From the NCBI GenBank assembly GCA_963781215.1, contig CAWAFE010000031.1, positions 34,600 through 98,599 of the forward strand: DNA of 64,000 nucleotides. Reading direction: 5' to 3'. The position numbers and the translations under genes were made by a program. The notes beneath the pieces were generated by a model. It did no database searches. It was not told the origin of the DNA and saw nothing but the letters and a program-made list of their open reading frames with translations. Below, piece after piece: positions 54,230-63,230 of this stretch. The number at the start of each line of letters is the position of its first letter. The stretch's first letter is position 1. Source of the stretch: AP-15 sp963781215. Lineage in GTDB: Bacteria > Pseudomonadota > Alphaproteobacteria > ATCC43930 > CGMCC-115725.

Positions 54230-55240
54230 ATGCCCGTGACCGTGCTCTACCCCGAAGACCGGCAGATCCCGGACGACACCCTGGAGCGGGAGATCTTCGG
54301 ACCCGAGGTGCGCATCCTGCGGCGCACCAAAAAGGCGCTCGCCGAGCTCGCGCCCGAGGATTGCGCCGAGGCCGACGGGCTGATGATCATGCGTCACGCC
54401 GTCTCGGCCGAGGACATCGCCCGCTTTCCGCGGCTACGCGCGATCGTGCGCATGGGGGTCGGCTACGACAAGATCGCGCGCCCGGCCGCGGCGGCGCGCA
54501 ACATCCTCGTCTGCAACGTGCCCGATTACGGCACCACCGAGGTCGCCGACCACGCGATGGCGTTGGCGCTCTCGCTGCGCCGCGGCGTCGTCCTCTACCA
54601 CGAGCGGATGCGGTCGAGCCCGCCCGCCCCCTGGGGCCCGGTCAAAGGCGAATTGATCCGCCGCCTCGGGGTGCAGACTTTCGGGATCGTCGGGCTCGGA
54701 CGCATCGGCACGGCGGTGGCGCTGCGCGCCCGCGCCTTCGGCTTTCGGGTGGTGTTCTTCGATCCATACCTGCCGAACGGCGCCGAGCTGGCGCTCGGCA
54801 TCGGCCGCGCCGCCACGCTCGAAGACCTGCTGCGCCAGACCGACACCCTGACGGTCCATACGCCGTTGACCCCGGAGACGACGGGGCTGCTCGGCCATGG
54901 CCAGCTGGAACTGCTGCGCCGGGGTGCGGTGGTCGTCAACACCGCGCGCGGCCCGATCATCGACCTCGACGCGCTTCTCGCCCTCTTGCGCAGCGGCCAT
55001 CTCGCCGCCGCCGGGCTCGACGTCCTGCCGGTCGAGCCGCCGGTCGAGCCGGTCCCGGCGATTCTGCGCGCCTACCGCGAGCGCGAGCCCGATCTCGAAG
55101 GCCGCCTGGTGATCACCCCGCACGCCGCCTGGTTCACTCCGGAATCGGAGCACGACACCCGCGTCAAATCGGCTGAGACCATGCGCGCCGCGCTATTGAC
55201 CAACCGGCCGCAGAACGTGATCACGCCGGAGATGTATTAA
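54230..55240 (+). CDS. D-2-hydroxyacid dehydrogenase (CtBP-like)
   Basis: A 336-residue NAD(P)-dependent reductase of 2-oxoacids. The NAD-binding motif GIVGLGRIGTAVALRARAF is complete. The catalytic Arg is in VNTARGPIIDLDAL, and the catalytic His is in VITPHAAWF. The N-terminal and loop sequences (VPDYGTTEVADHAMALAL) resemble the CtBP/phosphoglycerate-dehydrogenase-like branch. An AAGGAGAAAAC site precedes the ATG. It is 12 bp after the glycosyltransferase, but a link to glycan synthesis is only positional. Confidence 0.9.
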   Translation: MPVTVLYPEDRQIPDDTLEREIFGPEVRILRRTKKALAELAPEDCAEADGLMIMRHAVSAEDIARFPRLRAIVRMGVGYDKIARPAAAARNILVCNVPDYGTTEVADHAMALALSLRRGVVLYHERMRSSPPAPWGPVKGELIRRLGVQTFGIVGLGRIGTAVALRARAFGFRVVFFDPYLPNGAELALGIGRAATLEDLLRQTDTLTVHTPLTPETTGLLGHGQLELLRRGAVVVNTARGPIIDLDALLALLRSGHLAAAGLDVLPVEPPVEPVPAILRAYREREPDLEGRLVITPHAAWFTPESEHDTRVKSAETMRAALLTNRPQNVITPEMY

Positions 55241-55261
55241 TAACGACGGATATGCATGCTC

Positions 55262-55618
55262 TTATGCCGCGGCCGCCGCGTGCGCGGCGGCGATGCGGTC
55301 AAGCTTTGCCGCCATGATGAAGTCATTCTCGTGCAGGCCTTTGATCTTCTTGGTGCGCAGCACGACCGTCGCATAGCCCCAGCCAAAGCTGATGTCGGGG
55401 TGGTGACCCTCGGCCTCGGCGAGCTCGGCGGCGCGCTCGACAAAGCCGAAGGCCTCGCGGAAGTTCTTGAAGCGAAAAGTTCGCTCGACACGGCTCGCGG
55501 CATCGAGAAGCGCCCAATCGGGCGCCTGCGCGCGCAGTGCTTGGGCCTCCGCTTCGGTCAGTGGCGGCACGCCGCCGCGGCAGGGCGTGCAGCTCTTCTC
55601 GGCGAGCGCCATGGCCAT
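55262..55618 (-). CDS. phhB: 4a-hydroxytetrahydrobiopterin dehydratase
   Basis: A 118-residue pterin-4a-carbinolamine dehydratase that recycles the pterin cofactor of aromatic amino acid hydroxylases. The signature EGHHPDISFGWG holds the paired active-site His, followed by YATVVLRTKKIKGLHENDF. No phenylalanine hydroxylase gene is nearby. The N-terminus includes CTPCRGG, an extra cysteine pair of unknown role. The ATG at 55618 is used. Confidence 0.92.
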   Translation of the reverse strand: MAMALAEKSCTPCRGGVPPLTEAEAQALRAQAPDWALLDAASRVERTFRFKNFREAFGFVERAAELAEAEGHHPDISFGWGYATVVLRTKKIKGLHENDFIMAAKLDRIAAAHAAAAA

Positions 55619-55684
55619 CTCGTCACCTCTTCGTTAGCGGTTAGGATATAGCACAAAACGCGGCGAGGCGCGGAGGGTTGGTCG

Positions 55685-56434
55685 ATGGCGTTGGGGTTTT
55701 TGGGCCGCTTGTCGGCGGGTCTGGTGGCGCTCTGCGTGCTCAGCGGCCAGGGTGCCCCGCCGGCACGGACGCCGCTGGCGGCGGGCAGCTGGCAGGCGGT
55801 TCTCGCCGCCGGGGACGATGCCGAGCCGGTCTTCGACAACGCGACCCGCGCGGTGGAGCGCCGGCTCCTGGCCGCCGGCGTGCCCGCGAGCGACATCCAC
55901 CGGCTGAGCGCCAGCCCATCCGAAATCGACGGTACCGTCGAGCCAGCCTCGGCCGAGGTGCTGCTGCGCCGCATCGCCGCCCTGCCGGCGCGGCCCGGCG
56001 ACCGCTGCCTCGTCTTCCTGACCTCGCATGGCGAGCGCGGCGACGGGCTGTGGCTCGCCCGCTCCGACCGCGCATTGCGGCCGGACGAGCTGGCGCGCGC
56101 GCTGTCGGGCGGCTGCGCCGCGGTGCCGACGGTCGTCATCGTCTCGGCCTGCTATTCCGGCGGCTTTGCCGCGGGCAAGATGGCGCAGCCCAACCGCATC
56201 ATCCTGACCGCCTCGCGCCGGGAACGGCCGTCCTTCGGCTGCCAGGTCCAGCGCACCTATAATTTCTTCGATCAGTGCCTCATCGGCGCATTGCCGAAAT
56301 CAGCGACCTGGCGCGCTGTGTTCGACGGTGCCAAGGGCTGCGTCGGCCGGATGGAACGAGCGCTTGGCGCGCGGCCTTCCGAGCCGCAAGCCTATTTCGG
56401 CGTCAGAGCCGCCGACCTTGGGGTCGGCTTTTAG
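55685..56434 (+). CDS. Exported C13 (legumain)-type cysteine peptidase-like protein
   Basis: A 249-residue protein with a signal-peptide-like start (FLGRLSAGLVALCVLSGQG). The caspase-fold dyad appears as His115 in FLTSHGERG and Cys156 in IVSACYSGGF, the arrangement of C13 peptidases that cut after Asn/Asp or act as transamidases. A segment GKMAQPNRIILTASRRERPSFG follows. Bacterial C13 homologues are poorly studied; substrate unknown. It is divergent from phhB across 66 bp. Confidence 0.8.
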   Translation: MALGFLGRLSAGLVALCVLSGQGAPPARTPLAAGSWQAVLAAGDDAEPVFDNATRAVERRLLAAGVPASDIHRLSASPSEIDGTVEPASAEVLLRRIAALPARPGDRCLVFLTSHGERGDGLWLARSDRALRPDELARALSGGCAAVPTVVIVSACYSGGFAAGKMAQPNRIILTASRRERPSFGCQVQRTYNFFDQCLIGALPKSATWRAVFDGAKGCVGRMERALGARPSEPQAYFGVRAADLGVGF

Positions 56435-56563
56435 CCCCGACCAACGAGCCGCCCCGCACCTATCTGCACGGTGCACGCAGGCCTGCTATCAAAACCATGG
56501 CGTTGCGGGCGGCGGCGCGGCAGAGTTGGCCAAGCCGCATAGCAACCTCGGGAGGACAGCCCC

Positions 56564-57607
56564 ATGCCGCAATCCGCGATCCCGCCCGGCCGCCACGCGC
56601 CGGTGCGCCCGGATTGGCTCGACAAGCACCGCGAGGCGGTCATCGAGCCCGATCTGCCGATCGTCGACCCGCACCATCACATGTGGGATCGGCCGGGCAA
56701 CCGCTACCTGTTCGAGGATCTGCTCGCCGATGTCGGCAGCGGCCACAACATCGCCGCGACCTGTTTCGAGGAATGCCGCGAGATGTACCGCGCCGACGGC
56801 CCGCCGGAGCGCCGTTCGCTCGGCGAGACCGAGTTCGTCAACGGGATCGCGGCGATGAGCGCGTCGGGCAAATACGGCAAGACCAAGTGCATCGACGGCA
56901 TCATCGGCAATGTCGATCTGCGGATCGGCAGCCGCGCCAAGGGCATCCTCGAAGAGCACGTGACGATCTCCGGCGGGCGCTTCAAGGGCATCCGCAACGG
57001 CGCCACCTGGCACGCCGATCCGAGCCTCGAAATCTACTGCTCGGGGGCGCCGCAAGGCCTCTACCGCGACTCGAATTTCCGCCAGGGTTTCGCCGGCCTC
57101 GCCGCACTCGGCCTCAGCTTCGACGCATGGCTGTTCCAGACCCAGCTCGACGACGTGGCCGACCTGGCGCGCGCCTTTCCGCAGGCGGTGATCGTCTTGA
57201 ACCATGTCGGCGGGCCGTTGGCGATCGGCCCCTATGCCGGCAAGCGCGAGGAGGCCTTCGCCGCGTGGAAGAAGGGGATCGCCGAGGTCGCCGCCGCCTC
57301 CTCCAACACCTACGTCAAATTGGGCGGCCTCGGCATGAAGCTCTCGGGCTTCACCTTTTTCGAGAACGACACGCCGCCCTCCTCGCAGGATCTGGAGAAG
57401 GCCTGGCGGCCCTACATCGAGACCTGCATCGAGGCCTTCGGACCGCAGCGCTCGTTCTTCGAGAGCAATTTCCCGGTCGACAAGGGGATGTGCAGCTATC
57501 CCGTCATGTGGAACGCCTTCAAGCGCATCGCCGCGGGCTCTTCCGCCGCCGAGAAGACGGCACTCTTCAGCGGTGCGGCGAGCAAAGCCTACCGCCTCGC
57601 CTCATGA
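56564..57607 (+). CDS. Amidohydrolase family protein
   Basis: A 347-residue metal-dependent TIM-barrel hydrolase of the amidohydrolase-2 (ACMSD-like) group. The metal site begins with IVDPHHHMWD. A further His lies in VIVLNHVGGPLAIG, and the late Asp-type motif is FFESNFPVDKGMCSYPVMW. Members act as decarboxylases, lactonases or hydrolases of aromatic or lactone compounds. The ATG at 56564 follows GGGAGGACAGCCCC. The neighbouring genes do not point to a substrate. Confidence 0.87.
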   Translation: MPQSAIPPGRHAPVRPDWLDKHREAVIEPDLPIVDPHHHMWDRPGNRYLFEDLLADVGSGHNIAATCFEECREMYRADGPPERRSLGETEFVNGIAAMSASGKYGKTKCIDGIIGNVDLRIGSRAKGILEEHVTISGGRFKGIRNGATWHADPSLEIYCSGAPQGLYRDSNFRQGFAGLAALGLSFDAWLFQTQLDDVADLARAFPQAVIVLNHVGGPLAIGPYAGKREEAFAAWKKGIAEVAAASSNTYVKLGGLGMKLSGFTFFENDTPPSSQDLEKAWRPYIETCIEAFGPQRSFFESNFPVDKGMCSYPVMWNAFKRIAAGSSAAEKTALFSGAASKAYRLAS

Positions 57608-57617
57608 CGGGACCGCG

Positions 57618-57908
57618 ATGAGCCTTTGCGACAAAGAGGCCCTGGCGCGGCTCTGTCGCCGGCATCGAATTCATCGGCTGTCGCTGTTCGCTTGGTGCTA
57701 AAGGGCACCGCCCGGGCGGACAGCGACGTCGACCTCCTAGTGGAGTTCGAGCCGGAGGCCGTGCCCGGGCTGCTCGGCATGGCGGCGATCGAGGCGGAAC
57801 TGTCCGAGCTTATGGGCGGACGCCGCGTCGACCTGCGCACCGTGAAGGGGCTCGGCCGTTATTTTCGTGACGAGGTTGTGCGCGGCAGAGGTGCAGTTTG
57901 CTGCCTGA
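57618..57908 (+). pseudogene. Nucleotidyltransferase-like (MNT) gene with two frameshifts
   Basis: ATG 57618 opens MSLCDKEALARLCRRHRIHR then LSLF, the usual start of a small MNT nucleotidyltransferase. The frame breaks near 57691, where the expected GS motif should be. The next frame carries LKGTARADSDVDLLVEFEPE, with the DxD metal site, and VDLRTVKGLGRYFRDEVV. A second break near 57885 restores AEVQFAA and the stop at 57908. MNT proteins often pair with HEPN partners as toxin-antitoxin modules; no HEPN gene follows. Total length would be about 97 residues. Confidence 0.65.
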
Positions 57909-57983
57909 GGATCAGATTAGGTTACGACTACACCATTTGGGAAGCGCGGATAAGACGCTCAATCCGTATTCCGGCCAGAGCGA

Positions 57984-58696
57984 CTACTCCCAGCACGACG
58001 GCGCCCGCTGCAATTGCGCATGATCGCAGCGCGCTGGGCTATAGTAGGGATGCGGCGGTAATGACTTACTTTGAAGTGGGGGTGGCTCGGAGGCAGGATG
58101 CGGACCCTCATCTGCCATTTGCGCGTCAACAAGGCTGGCGAGATATTCTTCCATCGCCGAGAAGTCCAAGTCTCCCATATCCCAAGCCCGATCGGCCGCC
58201 TGCAGAGCGGTGTAATATGGTTTCCGATTTTCCCTGATTCGCTCGGGGACAATATTATTTCCGCCGATCAAGCCGCCAGCACGCGTACAAAGAAGGTAAT
58301 AACATGCTGCTCTTGCAGTTCTACCGTTTCCTTCTATGAACGGATGATCCAATTTAGTCGCCAAAGGCCATATGCCGCCAACTCAATATTTGTCCAGTTA
58401 TACCAATTCTCATGGACAGTTGAGATGAATTGATCCATCAGGTGAGGAACATCGCGAAAATGCGGAGGCTTATGAGTTCCTACATAAATTGGCTCTTCGC
58501 GGAAGCGGCCGCCAAATTGTGAAATATTAGCGACGGCTACGTGATTTAAATCCCATAGCATGTATTTATCAAAAACGCGAGCGCCTTGGCTTAGCCCAAT
58601 CTCAATACAGTTTGTAAGAAGATCGTATTGTCGAAGGAGGTTTTGCTCTTGTATTCTATCAAATAGCTCTCGGTTTTCTTCCTCAAGTACCAGCAT
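57984..58696 (-). pseudogene. Fic-family AMPylation protein with one frameshift
   Basis: ATG 58696 starts MLVLEEENRELFDRIQEQNL. The first frame includes THKPPHFRDVPHLMDQFIST and YNWTNIELAAYGLWRLNWI, the region just before the Fic motif. It ends early at a single-base break near 58347. The neighbouring frame has HPFIEGNGRTARA, the Fic catalytic motif, with His as the active residue and the Asn-Gly-Arg loop. Restoring one base gives a full protein of about 237 residues. Fic enzymes transfer AMP to a hydroxyl. The gene is AT-richer than its surroundings, suggesting acquisition. The downstream tail to 57984 is less typical. Confidence 0.78.
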
Positions 58697-58704
58697 AGTA
58701 TTGA

Positions 58705-58727
58705 GAAGCCCGGCCTAACCGGGCTTC
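58705..58727. terminator. Hairpin between fic and the DUF4157 gene
   Basis: A 9-bp stem (GAAGCCCGG / CCGGGCTTC) with a CCTAA loop lies directly upstream of the fic ATG on the minus strand. On the plus strand it is followed by TTCC. It could stop read-through between the acquired region and its neighbour, or cover the fic leader. The gap around it (58697-58990) has no supported gene. A minus-strand ATG at about 58951 with GAGAGGAG before it opens only 37 codons. Confidence 0.55.
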
Positions 58728-58990
58728 TTCCATCGCCGTAAGGCCGCGTAAGTCGATACTCGTTCTTCAAGGTGTATCCCGACCGCCTCGGGACGATCCG
58801 AAACGCGATCACCGCTGGGGACAAAGCCAGTTGGCAAACTACGCGCTGCTCCCGAAGCTGACCGATAACACCCGCTCTATCGGATGCCGCCATGCGCATC
58901 GCTCTAGTTCCGGGCGGCGCAGCGCTGGTTTAGACCGTTTCCGCTGAGCCATGATCTCCTCTCCCGCTGGCAAGGGGCGTTGTCGCTACG

Positions 58991-60931
58991 GTGGCGCACG
59001 CCGGAATAACCGTGTCGCCGCCGGCGAGCGTGCGCGACGTGCTCGGCGCTCCCGGACGGCCATTGGACGCCGCGGGCCTCGCCTACTTCACTCCGCGCCA
59101 TGGCCGCGATCCGGCCGCATCCGCCGATACCTTGCAGGACCCGCCTGCCGGGCTCGATCTCGACAGCGTCAGAATCCACGACGACGGCCTTGCGCATCGG
59201 TCGGCGGCCGAAATCGGGGCGCGGGCTTATGCGTTCGGCCGGCACATCGTCCTCGGGCGGGACCGGCTGACGGCGCAAACCCTGCGGCACGAGCTGGCAC
59301 ATGTCGCGCAACAGCCGGCCACGCCGGGAACGCCGCAGCGGATCGCGCCGGCCGATGCTGCTGCTGAAGGAGAGGCGGCGCGCCTGTCGAGCCCCAATGC
59401 GGCGGCGCCGAGAGAGCGCGTAGCGGCGGGGACGGTGCTGCTCGACCGGGATCCAGCCGCCGGAGCGCTCTACCCGAGTACCGAGGAGCGCGGAAGGATC
59501 CGCGAGATCGTCCCGCCGAAGCCCGAAGCATCGGCGACATCGCAAACGGCCGGGGCGGCGGCGGTGACCGATCCCGACGGGTTCCGCACCGAGATGGCGT
59601 CGCGCGTGGTGACGAAGATCGATGCGCGGCTGCCTCAGGCGGAGAAGGTGCGCGATGCGGCCGTACAGCTCACCGGGCAGGATCTGGATGCGCTCGCGGC
59701 CAGAGCCGAGCAGTCCGTGACCGCAAAGTATGGCCGCTACATCCAGGCCGGCGGAACCGACCTGAGAACCACGGCCCTGCGCAGTCGCCTCAACTTCATT
59801 CGCCCGCCGGAGGAGACATCGCCCGAGCACATCGCGGGCCTGTCGCAGGATTTCGTAGCGACCCTGATGGAGCTGCAAGGGGACATCCTGGAACGCCACA
59901 ACGTCGCGGCGGGGACCGGCATCTTCGAGGAGGTTCGCGACGCCGTCGTGGCCGAGCGCACCGAGGCGTTGAAAACCATCGTCCTGTTCATAGGCGGGTT
60001 CGAAACCCCCGAGCACAACGCGTTCGTGCAGAGCCGGGTGCCGGCGTCATACTCGCTGGAGCCCGAGAAGCAGACGCGGCGCCGCGGGCGCTGGGAGGTG
60101 TTCGGCACCACTCTGCACGAGATGCTGCACTCGGTCGCGCACAAGGACTTTTCCGACGCCGCCGAGCATCTGAAGATTCCGGATGTGTTCATCGAGGGCG
60201 GAGCCGAGATCTTCACCCAGGAGGTCTACGGGGAGATTGCCGAGAAGGCGCTGCGCGACGATGCCCTGCGGCTGCAGATCGAGGGGATCGCGGGACCCTA
60301 TTTTACGCCGCCGGAGCGCAAATCCGCCTACGACCCTTTTGTGCAGAGTTTGCAGGACATCACCGGCATCCTCGGCGGCAACGTCGAGAATTTGCGGGTG
60401 GCATTCTTCATGGGACGGGTCGCGTTCCTCGGGCTCGGCGGGTGGAACGAGGCCGAAGCGGACCAGCGGTACAAGGAGCGGTTTCCGGCCTGGGAGCTGG
60501 GCGCCGCGATTGTCGCCAGCGGGGATTCGAGCACGGGGCTCGTGCGGGTGCGTGTCGGGCGCGTCGTCTACGGCCGAACCGGAGATCTCCAGCTCAATCT
60601 CGGCGCCGGCATCTCCTACCTGTCGTCGGGCGAGACCGCGGTGGCAGGGACCGAGCGGCGCACCGGCGCCGGCGTCGACCTCACGGGCCGCTATTTGTGG
60701 CCAAAGCTCTACCTCGGCGCCGGCGTGCTCCTCGAAGGGAGCTCCGCGCGGGGCCGGGGGGTATCCGATTCGTTCGGGCTCGACGCGATCCCGAGGCTCG
60801 AAGCCGGCGCACGTCTGGGCCGGCTCCGCGTCGGCGCCGATGTTGAAGTCTATGTCCCGCTGACCGGCGGCGATGTCGGCCAACGGACCTACCACGTCCT
60901 TGCCGGGATCGGCGTCTCGGTCGTGCTCTGA
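58991..60931 (+). CDS. DUF4157 protein with two HExxH motifs and a beta-rich C-terminus
   Basis: A 646-residue protein from GTG 58991. Residues about 50-107 form a DUF4157 domain, with the LDSVRIHDDGLAHRSAAEIG lead and the metal motif HELAH (100-104). DUF4157 is associated with extracellular contractile injection system cargo and toxins. A second zincin motif HEMLH is at 376-380, with E402 or E406 (FIEGGAEIF) as candidate third ligand. From about 520 to the end, alternating hydrophobic strands (LQLNLGAGISYLSSG, LYLGAGVLLEG, LEAGARLGRLRVGADVEVYV) look like an outer-membrane beta-barrel. No signal peptide is seen. A GTG at 59012 is an alternative start. No eCIS structural gene is in the window. 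Confidence 0.78.
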   Translation: MAHAGITVSPPASVRDVLGAPGRPLDAAGLAYFTPRHGRDPAASADTLQDPPAGLDLDSVRIHDDGLAHRSAAEIGARAYAFGRHIVLGRDRLTAQTLRHELAHVAQQPATPGTPQRIAPADAAAEGEAARLSSPNAAAPRERVAAGTVLLDRDPAAGALYPSTEERGRIREIVPPKPEASATSQTAGAAAVTDPDGFRTEMASRVVTKIDARLPQAEKVRDAAVQLTGQDLDALAARAEQSVTAKYGRYIQAGGTDLRTTALRSRLNFIRPPEETSPEHIAGLSQDFVATLMELQGDILERHNVAAGTGIFEEVRDAVVAERTEALKTIVLFIGGFETPEHNAFVQSRVPASYSLEPEKQTRRRGRWEVFGTTLHEMLHSVAHKDFSDAAEHLKIPDVFIEGGAEIFTQEVYGEIAEKALRDDALRLQIEGIAGPYFTPPERKSAYDPFVQSLQDITGILGGNVENLRVAFFMGRVAFLGLGGWNEAEADQRYKERFPAWELGAAIVASGDSSTGLVRVRVGRVVYGRTGDLQLNLGAGISYLSSGETAVAGTERRTGAGVDLTGRYLWPKLYLGAGVLLEGSSARGRGVSDSFGLDAIPRLEAGARLGRLRVGADVEVYVPLTGGDVGQRTYHVLAGIGVSVVL

Positions 60932-61349
60932 CCCGCACCCTGGCGTTCGACTGCTCAGCTCGAGCTCATCCCATGCTCTCGACAATCGCCGCAAAAAACC
61001 GGTGTCATTCTCTCTGATCTCGGTCGATTTTCTACCAAGCGACGCGCTCTCCATTCCACCTGAGACGCCGCCGTGCAAGGGGTGAGCGCACATCCATTGC
61101 TTCGTCGGTAATGTTGCCACAATAGCACGCTACCGTTGCTGTATGGGGCGTCCGGGAAGCAGGCGCCGGGCAGACGGGAGGCAGCAGATGCCTGTAGATT
61201 CCCAGTATCATCAGGCGGAACAGGCTCGACTGCCGGCGGCGCGGTACGCGGAGGGACGCCGACCGAAGGGCACGTTAGGCAATCCGGCGGGGCGGCCGTT
61301 TCGCCAAGGCAATCCGGCCATTCGCCGAGGATGCAACGGCGCGCAAAAC
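60932..61349. other. Intergenic region before panE
   Basis: A 418-bp gap between the ends of convergent genes. A plus-strand frame from 61143 contains RRPKGTLGNPAGRPF, resembling the GNPAGRP motif of phage-related DUF5681 proteins. It reads on into panE antisense with no stop, so a real gene is doubtful. No other feature is supported. Confidence 0.4.
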
Positions 61350-62348
61350 CTAACGACCGGCGGTGCGGCGGTCGCGGAAGACGACCGCCCGGCGGGCGAG
61401 GGCGCCGAGTGCGGCGGTCATTGGGGTGGCTACTTTGAGCTTCTCGCCGATCTCCACGACCGCGTCGACGAGCGCGCCCAGCTCGAGCGGCCGGCCGGCC
61501 TCGTAATCCTGCAGTGTCGAGGTGCGGAACGCGCCCAGCTCGGCGTTGATCGCAAAGCGTCTCTCGACATCGAGGCCGGTGGCGGCGCCGAGCGCCCTTG
61601 CGACCGCCGCGACCTCATGCATCGCCGCGAGCGCGATCCGGCCGAGACCGGGATCGTTCATGATCTCGTCGGTGCCGGCGCGGGCGATCACCGAAAGCGG
61701 GTTGAAGGCGGCGTTGCCGACGAGCTTGCCCCAGATCTCGCTGCGGATGTCATCGGCGACGGTGGCGTCGAAGCCCGATTGACGCAGCATCGCCGCGATC
61801 TGCTCGGTGCGCTCGCGCCGCGGGCCCGCGGCCTCGCCCAGCACCAGCCGGTTGCCGCTGGTCCAGCGCACGGCGCCGGGAGCCGTGCGGGCCGCCCCCA
61901 TGTAGACGACCGAGCCGATCACCATCCGGGACGGCAGCGTGGCGAGCAGGGCGCCGTCGGGATCGACCGCGGCGACACTTTGCCCGGCGGCCGGGCCTCC
62001 GCACCCGTCGAAATACCACCAGGGGACGCCGTTGATGACCGGCAGCAACACCGTCTGCGGCCCGATCAGCGGCTCGAGCGCGCCGAGCGCGGCGGGCCAG
62101 TCCTGCGCCTTCATCGTCCCGACCACCAGACCCTGCGGCCCGAACATCTCGGGAGCGTCGGTGGCTTCCAGCCGTGCAACCCCGCCGCCGTCCCATTTGT
62201 CGACCCGCAGCCCGTCGCGCCGGACCGCCGCCAGGGTCTCGCCGCGGGCGACGAGCTTTGGCGCAAAGCCGGCGGCGGCGAGCGAATAGGCAATCGTGCT
62301 GCCGACCGCCCCGGCGCCGACCACCGCGATCGATAGGGATTCCGGCAT
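61350..62348 (-). CDS. 2-dehydropantoate 2-reductase family protein
   Basis: A 332-residue NADPH-dependent reductase of the ApbA/PanE family, which makes pantoate for coenzyme A. The N-terminal Rossmann loop is IAVVGAGAVGSTIAYSLAAAG. The C-terminal domain has the catalytic Lys in EIWGKLVGNAAFNPLSVI. In many alphaproteobacteria similar proteins act on other 2-oxoacids, so PanE itself is probable but not certain. It is followed by a small exported protein on the same strand. Confidence 0.85.
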   Translation of the reverse strand: MPESLSIAVVGAGAVGSTIAYSLAAAGFAPKLVARGETLAAVRRDGLRVDKWDGGGVARLEATDAPEMFGPQGLVVGTMKAQDWPAALGALEPLIGPQTVLLPVINGVPWWYFDGCGGPAAGQSVAAVDPDGALLATLPSRMVIGSVVYMGAARTAPGAVRWTSGNRLVLGEAAGPRRERTEQIAAMLRQSGFDATVADDIRSEIWGKLVGNAAFNPLSVIARAGTDEIMNDPGLGRIALAAMHEVAAVARALGAATGLDVERRFAINAELGAFRTSTLQDYEAGRPLELGALVDAVVEIGEKLKVATPMTAALGALARRAVVFRDRRTAGR

Positions 62349-62363
62349 CCGACCCGTCCAGGA

Positions 62364-62654
62364 TTACCAGCTAAAGGCCGTGCCGCGCAGCATGACCGCA
62401 CCGTTCTTCTCGATGACTCCCAAAAGCTGCACCCGGCACGACAATAGGAGCTCGCAGCCGCCGCGCGCACCTGTTGCGAGGACATAGCGATCGGAAACCA
62501 AGGGCTTGCCGGTCTCGGCCGGGCGCGGCAGCAGGTAGAGCGCCCTTGGCCCGGCATCAGGCATCGCCTGTTGCGCGTCCGCCGGCCTGGCTCCCGCCAA
62601 CGCCGCCAGCACGACGAGCGCGGCGGGCAAGCGGCGCGCCAGCGGGCGGGTCAC
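62364..62654 (-). CDS. Small exported protein
   Basis: A 96-residue protein from GTG 62654, which overlaps the peroxiredoxin stop (GTGA). A signal peptide (LARRLPAALVVLAALAGARP, then ADAQ) is followed by a short domain with two cysteines (GGCELLLSCRVQLLG) that could form a disulfide in the periplasm. Family unknown. Coupling to the peroxiredoxin suggests an envelope redox role, but this is only positional. Confidence 0.65.
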   Translation of the reverse strand: MTRPLARRLPAALVVLAALAGARPADAQQAMPDAGPRALYLLPRPAETGKPLVSDRYVLATGARGGCELLLSCRVQLLGVIEKNGAVMLRGTAFSW

Positions 62655-63133
62655 AGCGCCTTTAGCATCGTCTCGGCGCTGGAGACGTCGAACTCGCCCG
62701 GCTTCTCGATATTGAGCGCCCTGACGGTGCCGTCGTCGACCAGCATCGAATAGCGCTGCGAGCGCATGCCCATGCCTTCCTTCATGCGGTCGAGGTCGAG
62801 CCCGATCGCATGGGTGAACTCGGCGCTGCCGTCGCCCAGCATGACGACCTTGTCGTCGGCCTTGTGCTCCTTGCCCCAGGCGCTCATGACAAACTGGTCG
62901 TTGACCGCGATGCAGGCGATCGTGTCGACGCCCTTTGCCTTGAGTTCCGCGGCATGGTTGACGTAGCTCGGCAGGTGGCGCGACGAGCAGGTCCGCGTAA
63001 AGGCGCCCGGCACCCCGAACAGGGCGACCTTCTTGCCGCGGAAGAAATCGTCGGAGGAAACCGCCTGCACGCCATCCGGGCCGAGATAGCGCAATGTCAC
63101 CGATGGTACCTTGTCGCCGATTTTGATCGTCAT
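62651..63133 (-). CDS. Peroxiredoxin (Prx5-type)
   Basis: A 160-residue thiol peroxidase. The peroxidatic Cys49 is in VPGAFTRTCSSRHLPSY, the Prx5/AhpE-type motif, with Thr before it. The conserved Arg near the active site is in MRSQRYSMLVDDG. Prx5-type enzymes of this length usually use a second Cys or a glutaredoxin/glutathione as reductant. No other Cys apart from one in IACIAV is apparent, so an outside thiol is needed. ATG 63133 is used; the frame upstream to 63253 is antisense to the next gene. Confidence 0.9.
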   Translation of the reverse strand: MTIKIGDKVPSVTLRYLGPDGVQAVSSDDFFRGKKVALFGVPGAFTRTCSSRHLPSYVNHAAELKAKGVDTIACIAVNDQFVMSAWGKEHKADDKVVMLGDGSAEFTHAIGLDLDRMKEGMGMRSQRYSMLVDDGTVRALNIEKPGEFDVSSAETMLKAL

Positions 63134-63230
63134 GGACCGCCCTCCTCGAACATATTTCGACAGCCGCCGCATCCCACCACAGCCGAGCCCCGGCATCAAC
63201 CCGCATGCCCTCTCCCCGCGAAGGCCTCGC

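Noticed and set aside
58591..58899. 102-codon minus-strand frame upstream of fic
   Set aside because: It runs through the hairpin into fic in another frame and shows no family signal.
61143..62336. Plus-strand frame with a GNPAGRP-like motif
   Set aside because: Most of it is antisense to panE; the phage-like motif is short and could be chance.
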